Shown here piece after piece: positions 58,401-64,000 of a stretch of 64,000 bases of DNA. The position numbers and the translations under genes were made by a program. The stretch is from Trichobilharzia szidati (Eukaryota > Platyhelminthes > Trematoda > Strigeidida > Schistosomatidae). How positions within the stretch are numbered: the stretch's first letter is position 1; each line of letters begins with the position of its first letter. The DNA is taken from the NCBI GenBank assembly GCA_944472155.2, contig OX235279.1:49511564-49575563 (forward strand), written 5' to 3'. Below the pieces are notes generated by a model. The model saw nothing but the letters and a program-made list of their open reading frames with translations. It made no database searches and was not told the DNA's origin.

Positions 58401-61228
58401 CTGGTTTGAGATTCATGAATTCCCGCCTTGCTTTTCAAATTCTGGCTGAGTTTAACATCCTTATTTGTGCCACAGCGTGTAGCTGAAACAATACTGCCCA
58501 TGTGGTAAGTGAAGGAAGTGACTTCCTCCAAATTTCTGCCGCTGGTGGTGATTTTTGCCTTCTTTTGTTGTTGGTTAGGTATTTTCATTCTCTCTGTGTT
58601 CACTATGTTCACTTATTGGCTGTAGAGTGACCTCCTGCAGCACTGTATTGGATACTTCGTTTAGACACTAGGCAGTAACTAGTGTAATGCGCCTAATCAT
58701 TTGTTTGGTGCAGACTGAATTTTCTCAGTTCAATTTGCATTGTGACCACAATTCTAGTTGGCACACCACCAAGAGCTTGAGTACCTCATTAGTAGCGTCT
58801 CTGGCCTCAGCAATGGGTGGAACGGGTCTGAATTTCAGAAGAGACTTGAGTTCCCTCAAGACTGAAGGTACACCTTGCAGACTGGTTGCTGCCGACAAGC
58901 ACAAGACCTAAGTCCAAGGCTTTCTGTCTCCAACTTCCTAATAACAAAAATTCAGAATGATCGTGACGGTGAGTCACTTAGTATGGTGACCGTATCGCAA
59001 AGTTGACTGACAGAATTCAGTCTGCAGTAAACAAAGGACTAGGCGCATAGCTTTAGTTACTAGTTAGGCTCCAATCAAATTCTTATTTTTCTTAAAGTGA
59101 GTCATCTTTACTAGGAGAACAAACTGTCATTGTTTTCTGCCCTTTTCATTTTTTCTGTCTGTTCGAAAAATGTCTTAAATACTCATTGTATTCAATAGTG
59201 TCTGCAGTGAGGTCCTGTTCATTCTTATATTAGTTACAGATATCCATAAATTTATTTTAATATTTTAGTGGAGATTTGATTATCTCCTTCACCTTCGTCT
59301 TTAAACCCTATGTCGGTTAAATCCAAGACTTTTAGAGCTAGAAACACTTCCGTACTCTGCTACGATTGGCTATATAATTCGCACGTGACTTGAATACAGG
59401 GCCTGACAATTTTTGTGTAGCCAATCCTTAATACTATCCGACTGTACAATGCTGTTACCATGCTATGAGAATAGAACACTACGGATCTTGTTTATGAGTG
59501 AAGAGTTCAGATAACTCCAGTATTGTTTATAAAGTCTATGAACATCAAAGGTTACCTAGCCCTTGATCACTTAACCGAAAGTAGAAAGCATCAGAAACAT
59601 AAACATATCGGTTGACTCTGTCTTGTCAATTTACTAAAGTTAAAATTTAACATAACAGTGAACATGAAAGGTTCTCTTGCATGCAGAGTTCTAACTGAAA
59701 GCCGCCAAAAAGCAAATCAGCTTCTATCGTGGTGAGAGCTGACTGCAAGCCAAAGTTGGTAGACAGTAATTGACGTCAATGTTTATGTCCCCAATATTGG
59801 TGGTGAGAAAATGAGAACAAAGGCTTTGCGTAGGCGGGTACACTTAGCATATGGATGATCTGACACAGCCACAAAGAGATGCAAGGTCAACTTTCTGTGA
59901 GAAACAACCAATCAAACGACTGTATTTTCTACTGACAATAATCTACAATAGTGTACATTGACATCTGTAAATATGTGTTTATTTTCCTTAATAAACGATC
60001 TGTTGCCTGACCCTTGTCTTCTGTTGTTACACTATTATTCTAGTTAGTATTTCACTACTCAACTGGATACTGATTAATTTCCTTTTACTCTTATTTTTGA
60101 GGTTAGCTTGAGCCGTGTGTAATCTGATCATAACTTCGATTTTATTCCACGTTTGCCCACCTGGTCATCTTTTGCTCTGTATATTGAGGACAATTTTTGA
60201 AAAAGTAATCTACACCATTATGAACTGTCAAATCTGCATCTATGTATGCTCACCGGAGAAAGAGCTCCGTCGGTAGCTTAGCGGTTAGGACGCTAGCCGT
60301 CCATGCGCATAGTCCGGGATTCGGTCCCCAGCCGACGCACGCCTGATATCAATGGTCGGCCTGGTAAATTTCGGTTACCGATATCACATTGCTAGAAATT
60401 CCGTACATGTATCAAAAATACTGTGTGGAGTTAAGCTATAATAAAAAAATTGTGTCAGCTTTTTCATCACCAGTGATGAACGCTATCCATTACAACTCGC
60501 TTATAGTATCTAAGACAACAGCATCAACTAGTTCACTTGGCTTTTTCGCCAATTTGGGAAGAATAAATGGTCGGATTGTGGTTGTTGTTTGAAATTCTGA
60601 CGTTTGAGGAGTAAATACATTTCACTATCACTCTTTCCCTAAGATATGAAAATCATCGACTAGCAACCTGGCATTTAATAAATCTTAACATGGGTTTGAG
60701 CCGCTATATTTAACTGCCTTAAATTCTATAAACAGCCATAATGATAGTTTAGTTTGTGGAAGCATGAATCATGTCCAGTATATCTTAGCTAGTTTAAAGA
60801 CTAAAAAAGTAAACGTTACACTGATGTCAACACATTTTATCAGCATATATTCTTAAACATGCATATCTGATTCATTTTTGGCTTACTTTTTAACTTTAGG
60901 TTACAACGTTCTACTACGCTCTGAGTCGTCATTCGATCCACTTGAAGATCCACAAGATGTATCTGAACTTTATTGTGTCTACAGCTCGGGACTGCTTACA
61001 ATAGATCAGCTAATTTACAAACCGCCAGGTTTATTTCGTTCTGCATTTCCGAATCAGACGCCTTTAATACGTTATGGTGATGGTGATGGTACAGTGAATC
61101 TGCGCAGTTTACAAGTATGCAACAAATGGCCCAATGTTAAATCGTTCGACTTAACTGGTTCCCTTCACTTGTCAATACTGAGTGATAAGCGACTTATTGA
61201 TCTTTTAAAAGACGAAATCACGAGATGA
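41666..61228 (+). CDS. PLA2G15: Group XV phospholipase A2 / LCAT-like lipase, five exons, 403 aa
   Basis: Exons 41666-41913, 41963-42177, 48836-49063, 55692-55883 and 60900-61228 join with consistent phases (2,1,1,1), GT-AG introns and no stop, giving 403 residues against about 410 in animal homologues. Residues 1-22 form a likely signal peptide (MLLFSFVLV core). IPGLGGSQ (41-48) is the usual N-terminal lipase signature; DLKYDPVTY-type and RGAPYDFRKAP motifs are conserved. The nucleophile Ser186 is in GHSMG, the acid is in GDGDGTVN (354-361), and the histidine is H384 in GSLHLSIL. By family knowledge the enzyme acts in lysosomes or outside the cell as a phospholipase A/transacylase on glycerophospholipids. 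Introns are 49 bp, then 6,658, 6,628 and 5,016 bp, full of mobile elements on both strands. No splice site is visibly damaged, so the gene looks functional. Confidence 0.93.
41963..42177 (+). CDS. PLA2G15: PLA2G15-like exon 2
   Basis: Follows a 49-bp intron ending AATTTGCAG. Codes for YDPVTYESHD, FPGWGETWSVEHL and RGAPYDFRKAP. Ends in phase 1 before GTAAGG. Confidence 0.92.
42891..43010 (+). mobile_element. Solo-end fragment of the MITE-like repeat (see 58665)
   Basis: TAACTAGTGTGATGCGTCTAGTCC, then TGGTGCAGACTGAA, then AAGGTCCAAGGCTTACTG match both ends of the left half of the 58665-59067 element with its middle missing. Lies in intron 2. Confidence 0.55.
43755..43985 (+). mobile_element. 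Sm-alpha-like SINE, diverged, with hammerhead remnant
   Basis: B-box-like GGATTCGACTCCC, then GCGTACTG, TTGAAAA (degenerate core), AGTGAAAC and CTGTCCAGGAC at 43853-43898. Stem I has one mismatch and both core strands are changed. Lies in intron 2. Confidence 0.65.
44226..44420 (-). mobile_element. tRNA-derived SINE (second family) in intron 2
   Basis: On -, the head GCGTCGGTGGCACAGCCGTT (A box), then GGGGTTCGTCCCCGG (B box), is followed by the family body and a tail CAAGCTATAATAAAATAAAA. Older than the 27.6 kb copy by the amount of change. Confidence 0.8.
44421..46469. other. Intron 2 sequence with no recognised element
   Basis: AT-rich; contains a CCCCCCTCGCCCGC patch near 44745. Nothing codes convincingly. 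Confidence 0.35.
46470..47520 (+). mobile_element. RTE-like LINE fragment in intron 2
   Basis: Parts of the RT/C-terminal region appear in pieces: HVMCSTMENSEKPLKG, TSLIVMDWIILQVISGEGTG, VEMDKTEVMKTPNQQQLQ and RGRNLEEVTSSTYHMGSI. Ends in AGAACCCAAGGGAATAATAATAC at about 47520, like the tails at 8150 and 57910. Sense matches the host gene. Confidence 0.75.
47806..47886. repeat. 39-bp inverted repeat with 3-nt loop (hairpin)
   Basis: Left arm 47806-47844 and right arm 47848-47886 are reverse complements with one mismatch (CGTATC against CATATC). Core CGTTTCGAGCACAATTTATT. A one-armed relative lies at 7913-7985. Within intron 2. Confidence 0.9.
47887..48835. other. Rest of intron 2, no recognised feature
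   Basis: AT-rich up to the exon 3 acceptor. Confidence 0.35.
48836..49063 (+). CDS. PLA2G15: PLA2G15-like exon 3 (nucleophile elbow)
   Basis: Acceptor TTCTTTCCAG. Codes for VVLFGHSMGSLYTLNFL with catalytic Ser186 and for VSVGAPLGGAVETL. Ends before GTAAGA. Confidence 0.93.
49309..49446 (-). mobile_element. Sm-alpha-like SINE, head-to-head partner A
   Basis: On -, GAATTCGAACCCCAGTGGGT, GCGTACTG, degenerate core TGGAAGA, TCCCCAACTAGGA hairpin, CGAAAC, CTGTCCAGTACT. Its tail (ATGATGAAATCC) points toward exon 3. Confidence 0.75.
49383..49428 (-). ncRNA. Degenerate hammerhead ribozyme
   Basis: Stem I GTACTG/CAGTAC and the CGAAAC side are kept; the CTGATGA side reads TGGAAGA, so cleavage is unlikely. 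Confidence 0.55.
49455..49645 (+). mobile_element. Sm-alpha-like SINE, head-to-head partner B
   Basis: Reads TACGAGCTCGCCTTGTAACC, B box GGGTTCGAACCCC (49518-49530), GCGTACTG, and then CTGTCCAGTACTCCCAGG and a TGATGTCAGCTCATGATGAT tail. Forms an inverted repeat of about 100 bp per arm with 49349-49446. Confidence 0.75.
49540..49585 (+). ncRNA. Degenerate hammerhead ribozyme
   Basis: Stem I GTACTG/CAGTAC and CGAAAC kept; CTGATGA is changed to CGGGAGA. Probably inactive. Confidence 0.5.
49646..51144. other. Intron 3 sequence with no recognised element
   Basis: AT-rich with a short CACACACACAC run near 49660. Confidence 0.35.
51145..51265 (-). mobile_element. Sm-alpha-like SINE 3' half with hammerhead remnant
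   Basis: On -, GCGTACTG, core TTGAAGA, TCCCCAACTAGGA, CGAAAC, GGCTGTCCAGTACTCC, then the family tail to about 51145. Hammerhead region 51219-51264. The tRNA head is missing. Confidence 0.7.
51744..51796. repeat. (AT)n-(AG)n compound microsatellite
   Basis: About 24 bp of TA followed by about 25 bp of GA repeats. Confidence 0.9.
52012..52230 (+). CDS. Possible small signal-anchor exon or ORF inside intron 3
   Basis: 72 codons after a plausible acceptor (TTTTAATTACTTCAG ending at 52005). The peptide starts MLSLKAKLIKLVFYGTVIWL, followed by a hydrophobic stretch of about 20 residues, then a basic and Ser/Thr/Asn-rich stem. That pattern is typical of a type II membrane protein such as a Golgi glycosyltransferase N-terminus. 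No catalytic domain follows, and no donor site was fixed. It could be the first exon of a nested gene, a gene fragment, or chance. Confidence 0.25.
   Translation: MLSLKAKLIKLVFYGTVIWLGMISFLMFLSVNHLGYPLFKIVVRKPSNSKSTVSTNSTNSGAQRMDKISLPA
52275..53455 (-). mobile_element. Penelope-like element fragment, reverse transcriptase part
   Basis: On -, pieces read DKGSSIVILN-type sequence near 53150, PFGSTIPRLNDLPKVNRHGV, PLRPTLDMLNSPYHSTAKWL, FVSCVDGINVTGKHM, and the catalytic HMYDRYIDDTTICDENC followed by FHFLDVMLD. Stops interrupt it. The GIY-YIG endonuclease half is absent. The 5' end lies directly against the (AT)n tract at 53461. Confidence 0.8.
53461..53504. repeat. (AT)n microsatellite next to the PLE fragment
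   Basis: About 22 uninterrupted AT units. Confidence 0.95.
53505..55372. other. Intron 3 sequence with only weak open frames
   Basis: Open frames of 70-78 codons occur at 53638-53874, 54385-54597 and 54643-54852. The last follows a TTTTCAG acceptor-like site, but none has a recognised domain or a matched donor site. Confidence 0.35.
55373..55443. repeat. (AT)n microsatellite, about 71 bp
   Basis: Uninterrupted AT run, the longest in the window, about 250 bp upstream of exon 4. Confidence 0.95.
55692..55883 (+). CDS. PLA2G15: PLA2G15-like exon 4
   Basis: Acceptor CTGACAG (AG at 55690-55691). Codes for FFRSPYPYRDVFRSMSSPAA, then LITTPNRKYTAHDYRAYF. Ends before GTATGT. Confidence 0.88.
56446..57541 (+). 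mobile_element. Penelope-like element with inverted terminal repeats, intron 4
   Basis: Arms of about 200 bp (56446-56648 and 57349-57541) are diverged reverse complements. Between them, a coding remnant reads VNRRLITSLARAYPATKLVA, then a GIY-YIG region (CVCGSSYIGRTERRAHLRFS) and a C-terminus ending LREAVISLSLPW at about 57095. The RT is missing and frames change near 56785. Inverted terminal repeats are known in PLEs. Confidence 0.8.
57471..57520 (+). ncRNA. Hammerhead-like core in the right PLE terminal repeat (mirror copy at 56475-56525, -)
   Basis: GTGG-CTGATGAG-GAGTCAA-CGAAA-TAA...TTA-TT-CTGC. Stem I pairs through G-U wobbles (GCAG/CTGC in the left repeat), stem III is TAA/TTA, and the expected cleavage site is ATT. 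Stem II is almost absent, so catalysis is uncertain. Confidence 0.4.
57910..58620 (-). mobile_element. RTE-like LINE 3' fragment in intron 4
   Basis: On -, ERMKIPNQQQKKAKITTSGR, then NLEEVTSFTYHMGSIVSATR, closely follows the fragment at 46470-47520. The tail is CGAAACCCAAGGGGATAATAA near 57910. Stops throughout. Confidence 0.75.
58665..59067. mobile_element. MITE-like element with about 50-bp terminal inverted repeats
   Basis: Left end 58676-58722 (TAACTAGTGTAATGCGCC, TTTGTTTGGTGCAGACTGAA) and right end 59014-59067 are inverted copies, with a short extra stretch in the right one. No transposase is coded in about 390 bp. A partial relative lies at 42891-43010. No clear target duplication was fixed. 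Confidence 0.6.
59068..60263. other. Intron 4 sequence with no recognised element
   Basis: AT-rich; no coding motif. Confidence 0.35.
60264..60449 (+). mobile_element. tRNA-derived SINE (second family) in intron 4
   Basis: CTCCGTCGGTAGCTTAGCGG (A box TAGCTTAGCGGTTAGGAC), B box GGGATTCGGTCCCC, body with GATATCAATGGTCGGCC, and tail CTGTGTGGAGTTAAGCTATA ending in AATAAAAAAA. Same orientation as the host gene. Confidence 0.8.
60900..61228 (+). CDS. PLA2G15: PLA2G15-like exon 5 (acid and histidine)
   Basis: Acceptor TTTAACTTTAG. Codes for LYCVYSSGLLTIDQLIY, YGDGDGTVNLRSLQVC and LTGSLHLSILSDKRL, ending in TGA at 61226-61228. Confidence 0.92.
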
Positions 61229-61504
61229 CCGTTTTTCATGAGGTGAATATATATAAGACTATTGTTAAACACAAAGTTAAAATATGTATATTTTTATTTT
61301 CACTTTTTGTGAGAATACAAGAAATCGTTGTGACCAGAGTCCGTTTTCTGTCTTATCGCCAATCTTTTCTTCCCTCAGAAGTAGAGAAATACTTTTATCT
61401 AGTGCCGGTGGTGGGAGTATATAAGCAATCAGTCTCTAAAATAGATTTACCTTGCCTTCTTTTCTGCCTTGATCATAGCGTAAAACAATCTGAATTTTAG
61501 GCGT

Positions 61505-61790
61505 GTTTCTCGTCGAATTTCCGAACGTCACCCTGTGTGGTTAAGCAAAGTACAAACAAAATCTATTCGTAGCGCTATTCGGTCTCATCTTGTGGATACA
61601 GAACACAAGATTGACGTTAACCATCCTTTCAGGGTCGCTTACCGCATACCTACGAATCTCAATTTTGCCTTAAGAGTTCGACTACTAAATATTGCTGAAG
61701 CAGGTCTTTGGGATCCATATTAACAAGCCTAATTTATCCATCCAAAAGAAGTTAGTTCAGACATTATCATCACCTTGGCCATCTAGGTTT
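61505..61790 (+). mobile_element. Penelope-like C-terminal fragment downstream of the phospholipase stop
   Basis: RRISERHPVWLSKVQTKSIR, AHLVDT-like SHLVDTEHKIDVNHPFRV, YRIPTNLNFALRVRLLNIAE, then a frameshift near 61712 to INKPNLSIQKKLVQTLSSPW. Starts 277 bp after the TGA, so it may form part of the gene's 3' UTR. Confidence 0.75.
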
Positions 61791-62727
61791 CAATGATCCT
61801 GGATTTTTGTGGAATTTTCCTAATTTTAGTTGATATTCTATTCGCTACTATATCTTTATTATTATTATTATTATTTAAGCATCTTTAATGAACTGTAATT
61901 GCATTGATCATACTTTTCAAATTGATATTATTTAAAAAACACTAATATAATAAAAATAATAATAATTTGCTTTATTCCAGAAACAGCACCAGTGGTACAG
62001 TGTGGCATTCTCAGTACATATCTCCAATATTTGTATTTAATTTTATCCAACGTTTAAAAGGAGTATTTCAAAATTATAAATATAAAGACAACGACAGCAA
62101 AAAAACACAAAAAACACAAAAATAATAATAATATATGCGAAAAAATACCAAGAAGTAGAAAGGAAAATAAACAACATAAAATAATATCTCAGTATTGGGT
62201 AGTAGAAGCTATGATATGATCATGCATGGTGACAGTAAACCTATAGTCATACAAGAAGTTGTGAAATGATACTTAAGAATGCTTATCGCCAAGATGATCA
62301 GTTAATTTCGTTGAAACAACACTAAACAATCATAAAATAACATTTCACGGTTGTTGTTTTGTTTTTTATTGTCAGATCTAATGCAGTGTTTGTAGTGGTA
62401 GTGTGAGTAATCCTGTATAACACAAAATTTTGAGATGATGGTAATGGCGTTCACAACCAATGATTGTCAGTTAACATTGCCGAAAAAAGTAAAAAATAAA
62501 AAAACAAACACAAAAACTAATAATTATATGATGGTTAATGACAGGACAATTTGGTAATACTCATAGTGCTAATATAGTCGGAACCAGTAGATACACAAAG
62601 GAAGGAATACAGTAAAGTACAGAAAAGTAAGCCAATGTTAATAATTTAGGTAGCTAAGTATGTTTAAGAAGGAGTTCACTATAGAATACAAAATAAGAGA
62701 GAAATAAAAGAGCCTAAAATTAAGTTA

Positions 62728-63105
62728 TTAACAACAAAGCAAGTCATAGGTTTCGCGCTTAACATTGTCTCTGTCACTAAGAACACGGGCCAAGTATGGT
62801 ATCGTTGAGTTCCTGTACTTGGTTGTACGAGCATAGATTGTTTTATACTGATTTCTGGTTCTACTTGATGAAATACAAGGCGAGAGTTGGGAATAGAGGG
62901 GGTGTTGGGGGTCCGAGAGTGTGGTTTTAGACCATTTTTCGGATGTATTCAGATGCCTATCAACTAATGTAGTGACGAGCTGAATGAGTTTAACACCACT
63001 AGTCCTACTAACTACCTTCAACATTCTTCTCAGGATGGTATAGCCTTTCTCAGTAGCCCAGTGAAAACTAACGGGGAGCAGTAAAGTAGAATAGGTAAGA
63101 TACAA
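62728..63105 (-). pseudogene. C-terminal frame of the CR1/jockey-like LINE
   Basis: Reads LRRMLKVVSRTSGVKLIQLV, then YARTTKYRNSTIPYLARVLS, to the stop after DLLCC. The same peptide occurs at 32540-32845 with few changes and, more diverged, at 36917-37280. Confidence 0.8.
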
Positions 63106-63710
63106 GAGTTGACAAATTGTGAAAGCAGAGGTTGGGTGATTCCAGATTGTCTAAGTTTCTTAATGTAGTAGGTAAGACAGAACACTTTCTTAGAAATCAT
63201 TAGGATATGAGATGACCAAGTAAGGTCGGAAGATAGAACTAGACCGAGGTATTTAGCATTAGACTTAGTTTCAATTTTAGTCCCCTCAATGCGACAGTTT
63301 TCATGAGAACTTACTAGTGTTTGTAGATCTCGTTTATGCCTAAGGGAGAAGTCAATAGTCTGGCATTTTGAGGGATTCAGCATGAGACCATTTAGTTTGG
63401 ACCACTCACTGATGTCCGACAGGAAGCTATTTAATTTGAGACAGTCTGACTGAGACTTAATGGGAAACGATACAGACAGGTCATCTGCATATTTGACGAA
63501 GTTGATTTCATCTGAGAGAGGTAAATCATGTAAGAAGAAGGAAAAGAGAAACGGAGAAAGAACAGCACCCTGAGGAACTGCAGCTTCAGTAAGCAAAGGA
63601 GAGGAAGATACACCATTATAAACCGTGTACTGCATCCTATTAGAGAAGTAAGAGTGTAGCCAGTTGATAGCCCAGGGTTCAGTGTGTGTAAGGCTAAGCT
63701 TCTTTAACAA
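63030..63710 (-). pseudogene. Reverse transcriptase of the CR1/jockey-like LINE (frameshifted)
   Basis: 226 codons: AINWLHSYFSNRMQYTVYNG, AVPQGAVLSPFLFSFFLHDL, FVKYADDLSVSFPI (catalytic box), GLMLNPSKCQTIDFSL and LRQSGITQPLLSQFVNSCIL. The frame closes at GLLRKAIPS, and a single shift near 63048 leads to the frame at 62728-63105. Upstream RT continues in 63711-64000 (for example FAYKQGRSTLDAAAVFHHN) with an interrupting stop. Confidence 0.82.
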
Positions 63711-64000
63711 TCCGCCTCTATGTACAGAGTCGAAAGCACATGTATAATCAAGGAACGTACAACTGACATATTTGGCCTATTTGTCTAAGAAGGACACAAT
63801 GTTGTGATGAAACACAGCAGCAGCGTCCAAAGTACTTCTACCCTGTTTGTAAGCAAACTGCTTTAGGTCGTCTGAGAAACTTAGGGAGGGAACAAGTTTT
63901 AGTAACAATAATTTCTCCATTAGTTTCAAAAAAGGAGAGGTAATAGGAATAGGTCTTAACTTAACACTATTTCCAGAACCTGACTTGGGTACAGGGATGA

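Larger units (their letters stand above)
61957..64000 (-). mobile_element. CR1/jockey-like LINE, 3' part, runs off the window
   Basis: The 3' end carries an AATAATAATTTGC-type tail and GTTTCTGGAATAAAGC (- sense). The UTR runs to about 62727, then the C-terminal frame, RT, and upstream RT fingers to 64000. Nearly identical to 32400-33606 where they overlap, so this family was active recently. Confidence 0.88.

Noticed and set aside
27562..60449. True tRNA genes at the SINE heads
   Set aside because: A and B boxes are present, but the heads do not fold as complete cloverleaves and are followed by SINE bodies and A-rich tails.

Overview
The window looks like a piece of a blood-fluke (Schistosoma or close relative) nuclear genome. 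It is AT-rich and gene-poor. It is dense in RTE-like and CR1/jockey-like LINEs, Penelope-like elements (PLEs), a Gypsy-type LTR element, and tRNA-derived SINEs, one family of which carries degenerate hammerhead-ribozyme sequence of the schistosome Sm-alpha type. The one complete gene shows the schistosome habit of a tiny 5' intron followed by very long introns. The genus is inferred from these traits; no database was searched.

Layout. 1-2456: decayed LINE on +. 4736-4809: possible orphan last exon. 5080-5812: two local tandem-repeat arrays. 8150-9905: RTE-like pseudo-element on -. 11793-20560: three head-to-tail copies of an internally deleted LTR retrotransposon (2,799 bp period, four LTRs) with one 5-bp target duplication around the whole array. 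20728-23547: RTE-like LINE on - with endonuclease and RT pieces. About 23977-24381: last coding exon of a C2H2 zinc-finger gene, broken by a SINE tail. 27562-29690: SINE and a decayed LINE. 31218-41055: a large inverted repeat with near-identical arms, a 4.5 kb spacer of PLE and LINE fragments, and arm-specific insertions. 41666-61228: a complete five-exon group XV phospholipase A2/LCAT-like gene (403 aa) whose three long introns hold SINEs, PLE pieces, RTE fragments, a MITE candidate and microsatellites. 61505-61790: PLE C-terminal fragment just after the gene. 61957-64000: CR1/jockey-like LINE on -, running off the window.

The genes do not form a pathway. The apparently functional host gene is the lysosomal-type phospholipase. 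The rest records element interplay: one SINE family shares its 3' tail with the resident CR1-like LINE, which suggests borrowed mobilisation. The LTR unit keeps gag, protease and integrase in one open frame but has lost reverse transcriptase and RNase H. One PLE copy is bounded by about 200-bp inverted terminal repeats, each with a hammerhead-like core. The most unusual items are the tandem RT-less LTR array, the inverted repeat with natural empty sites, the SINE-split zinc-finger exon and the SINE/LINE tail pairing.
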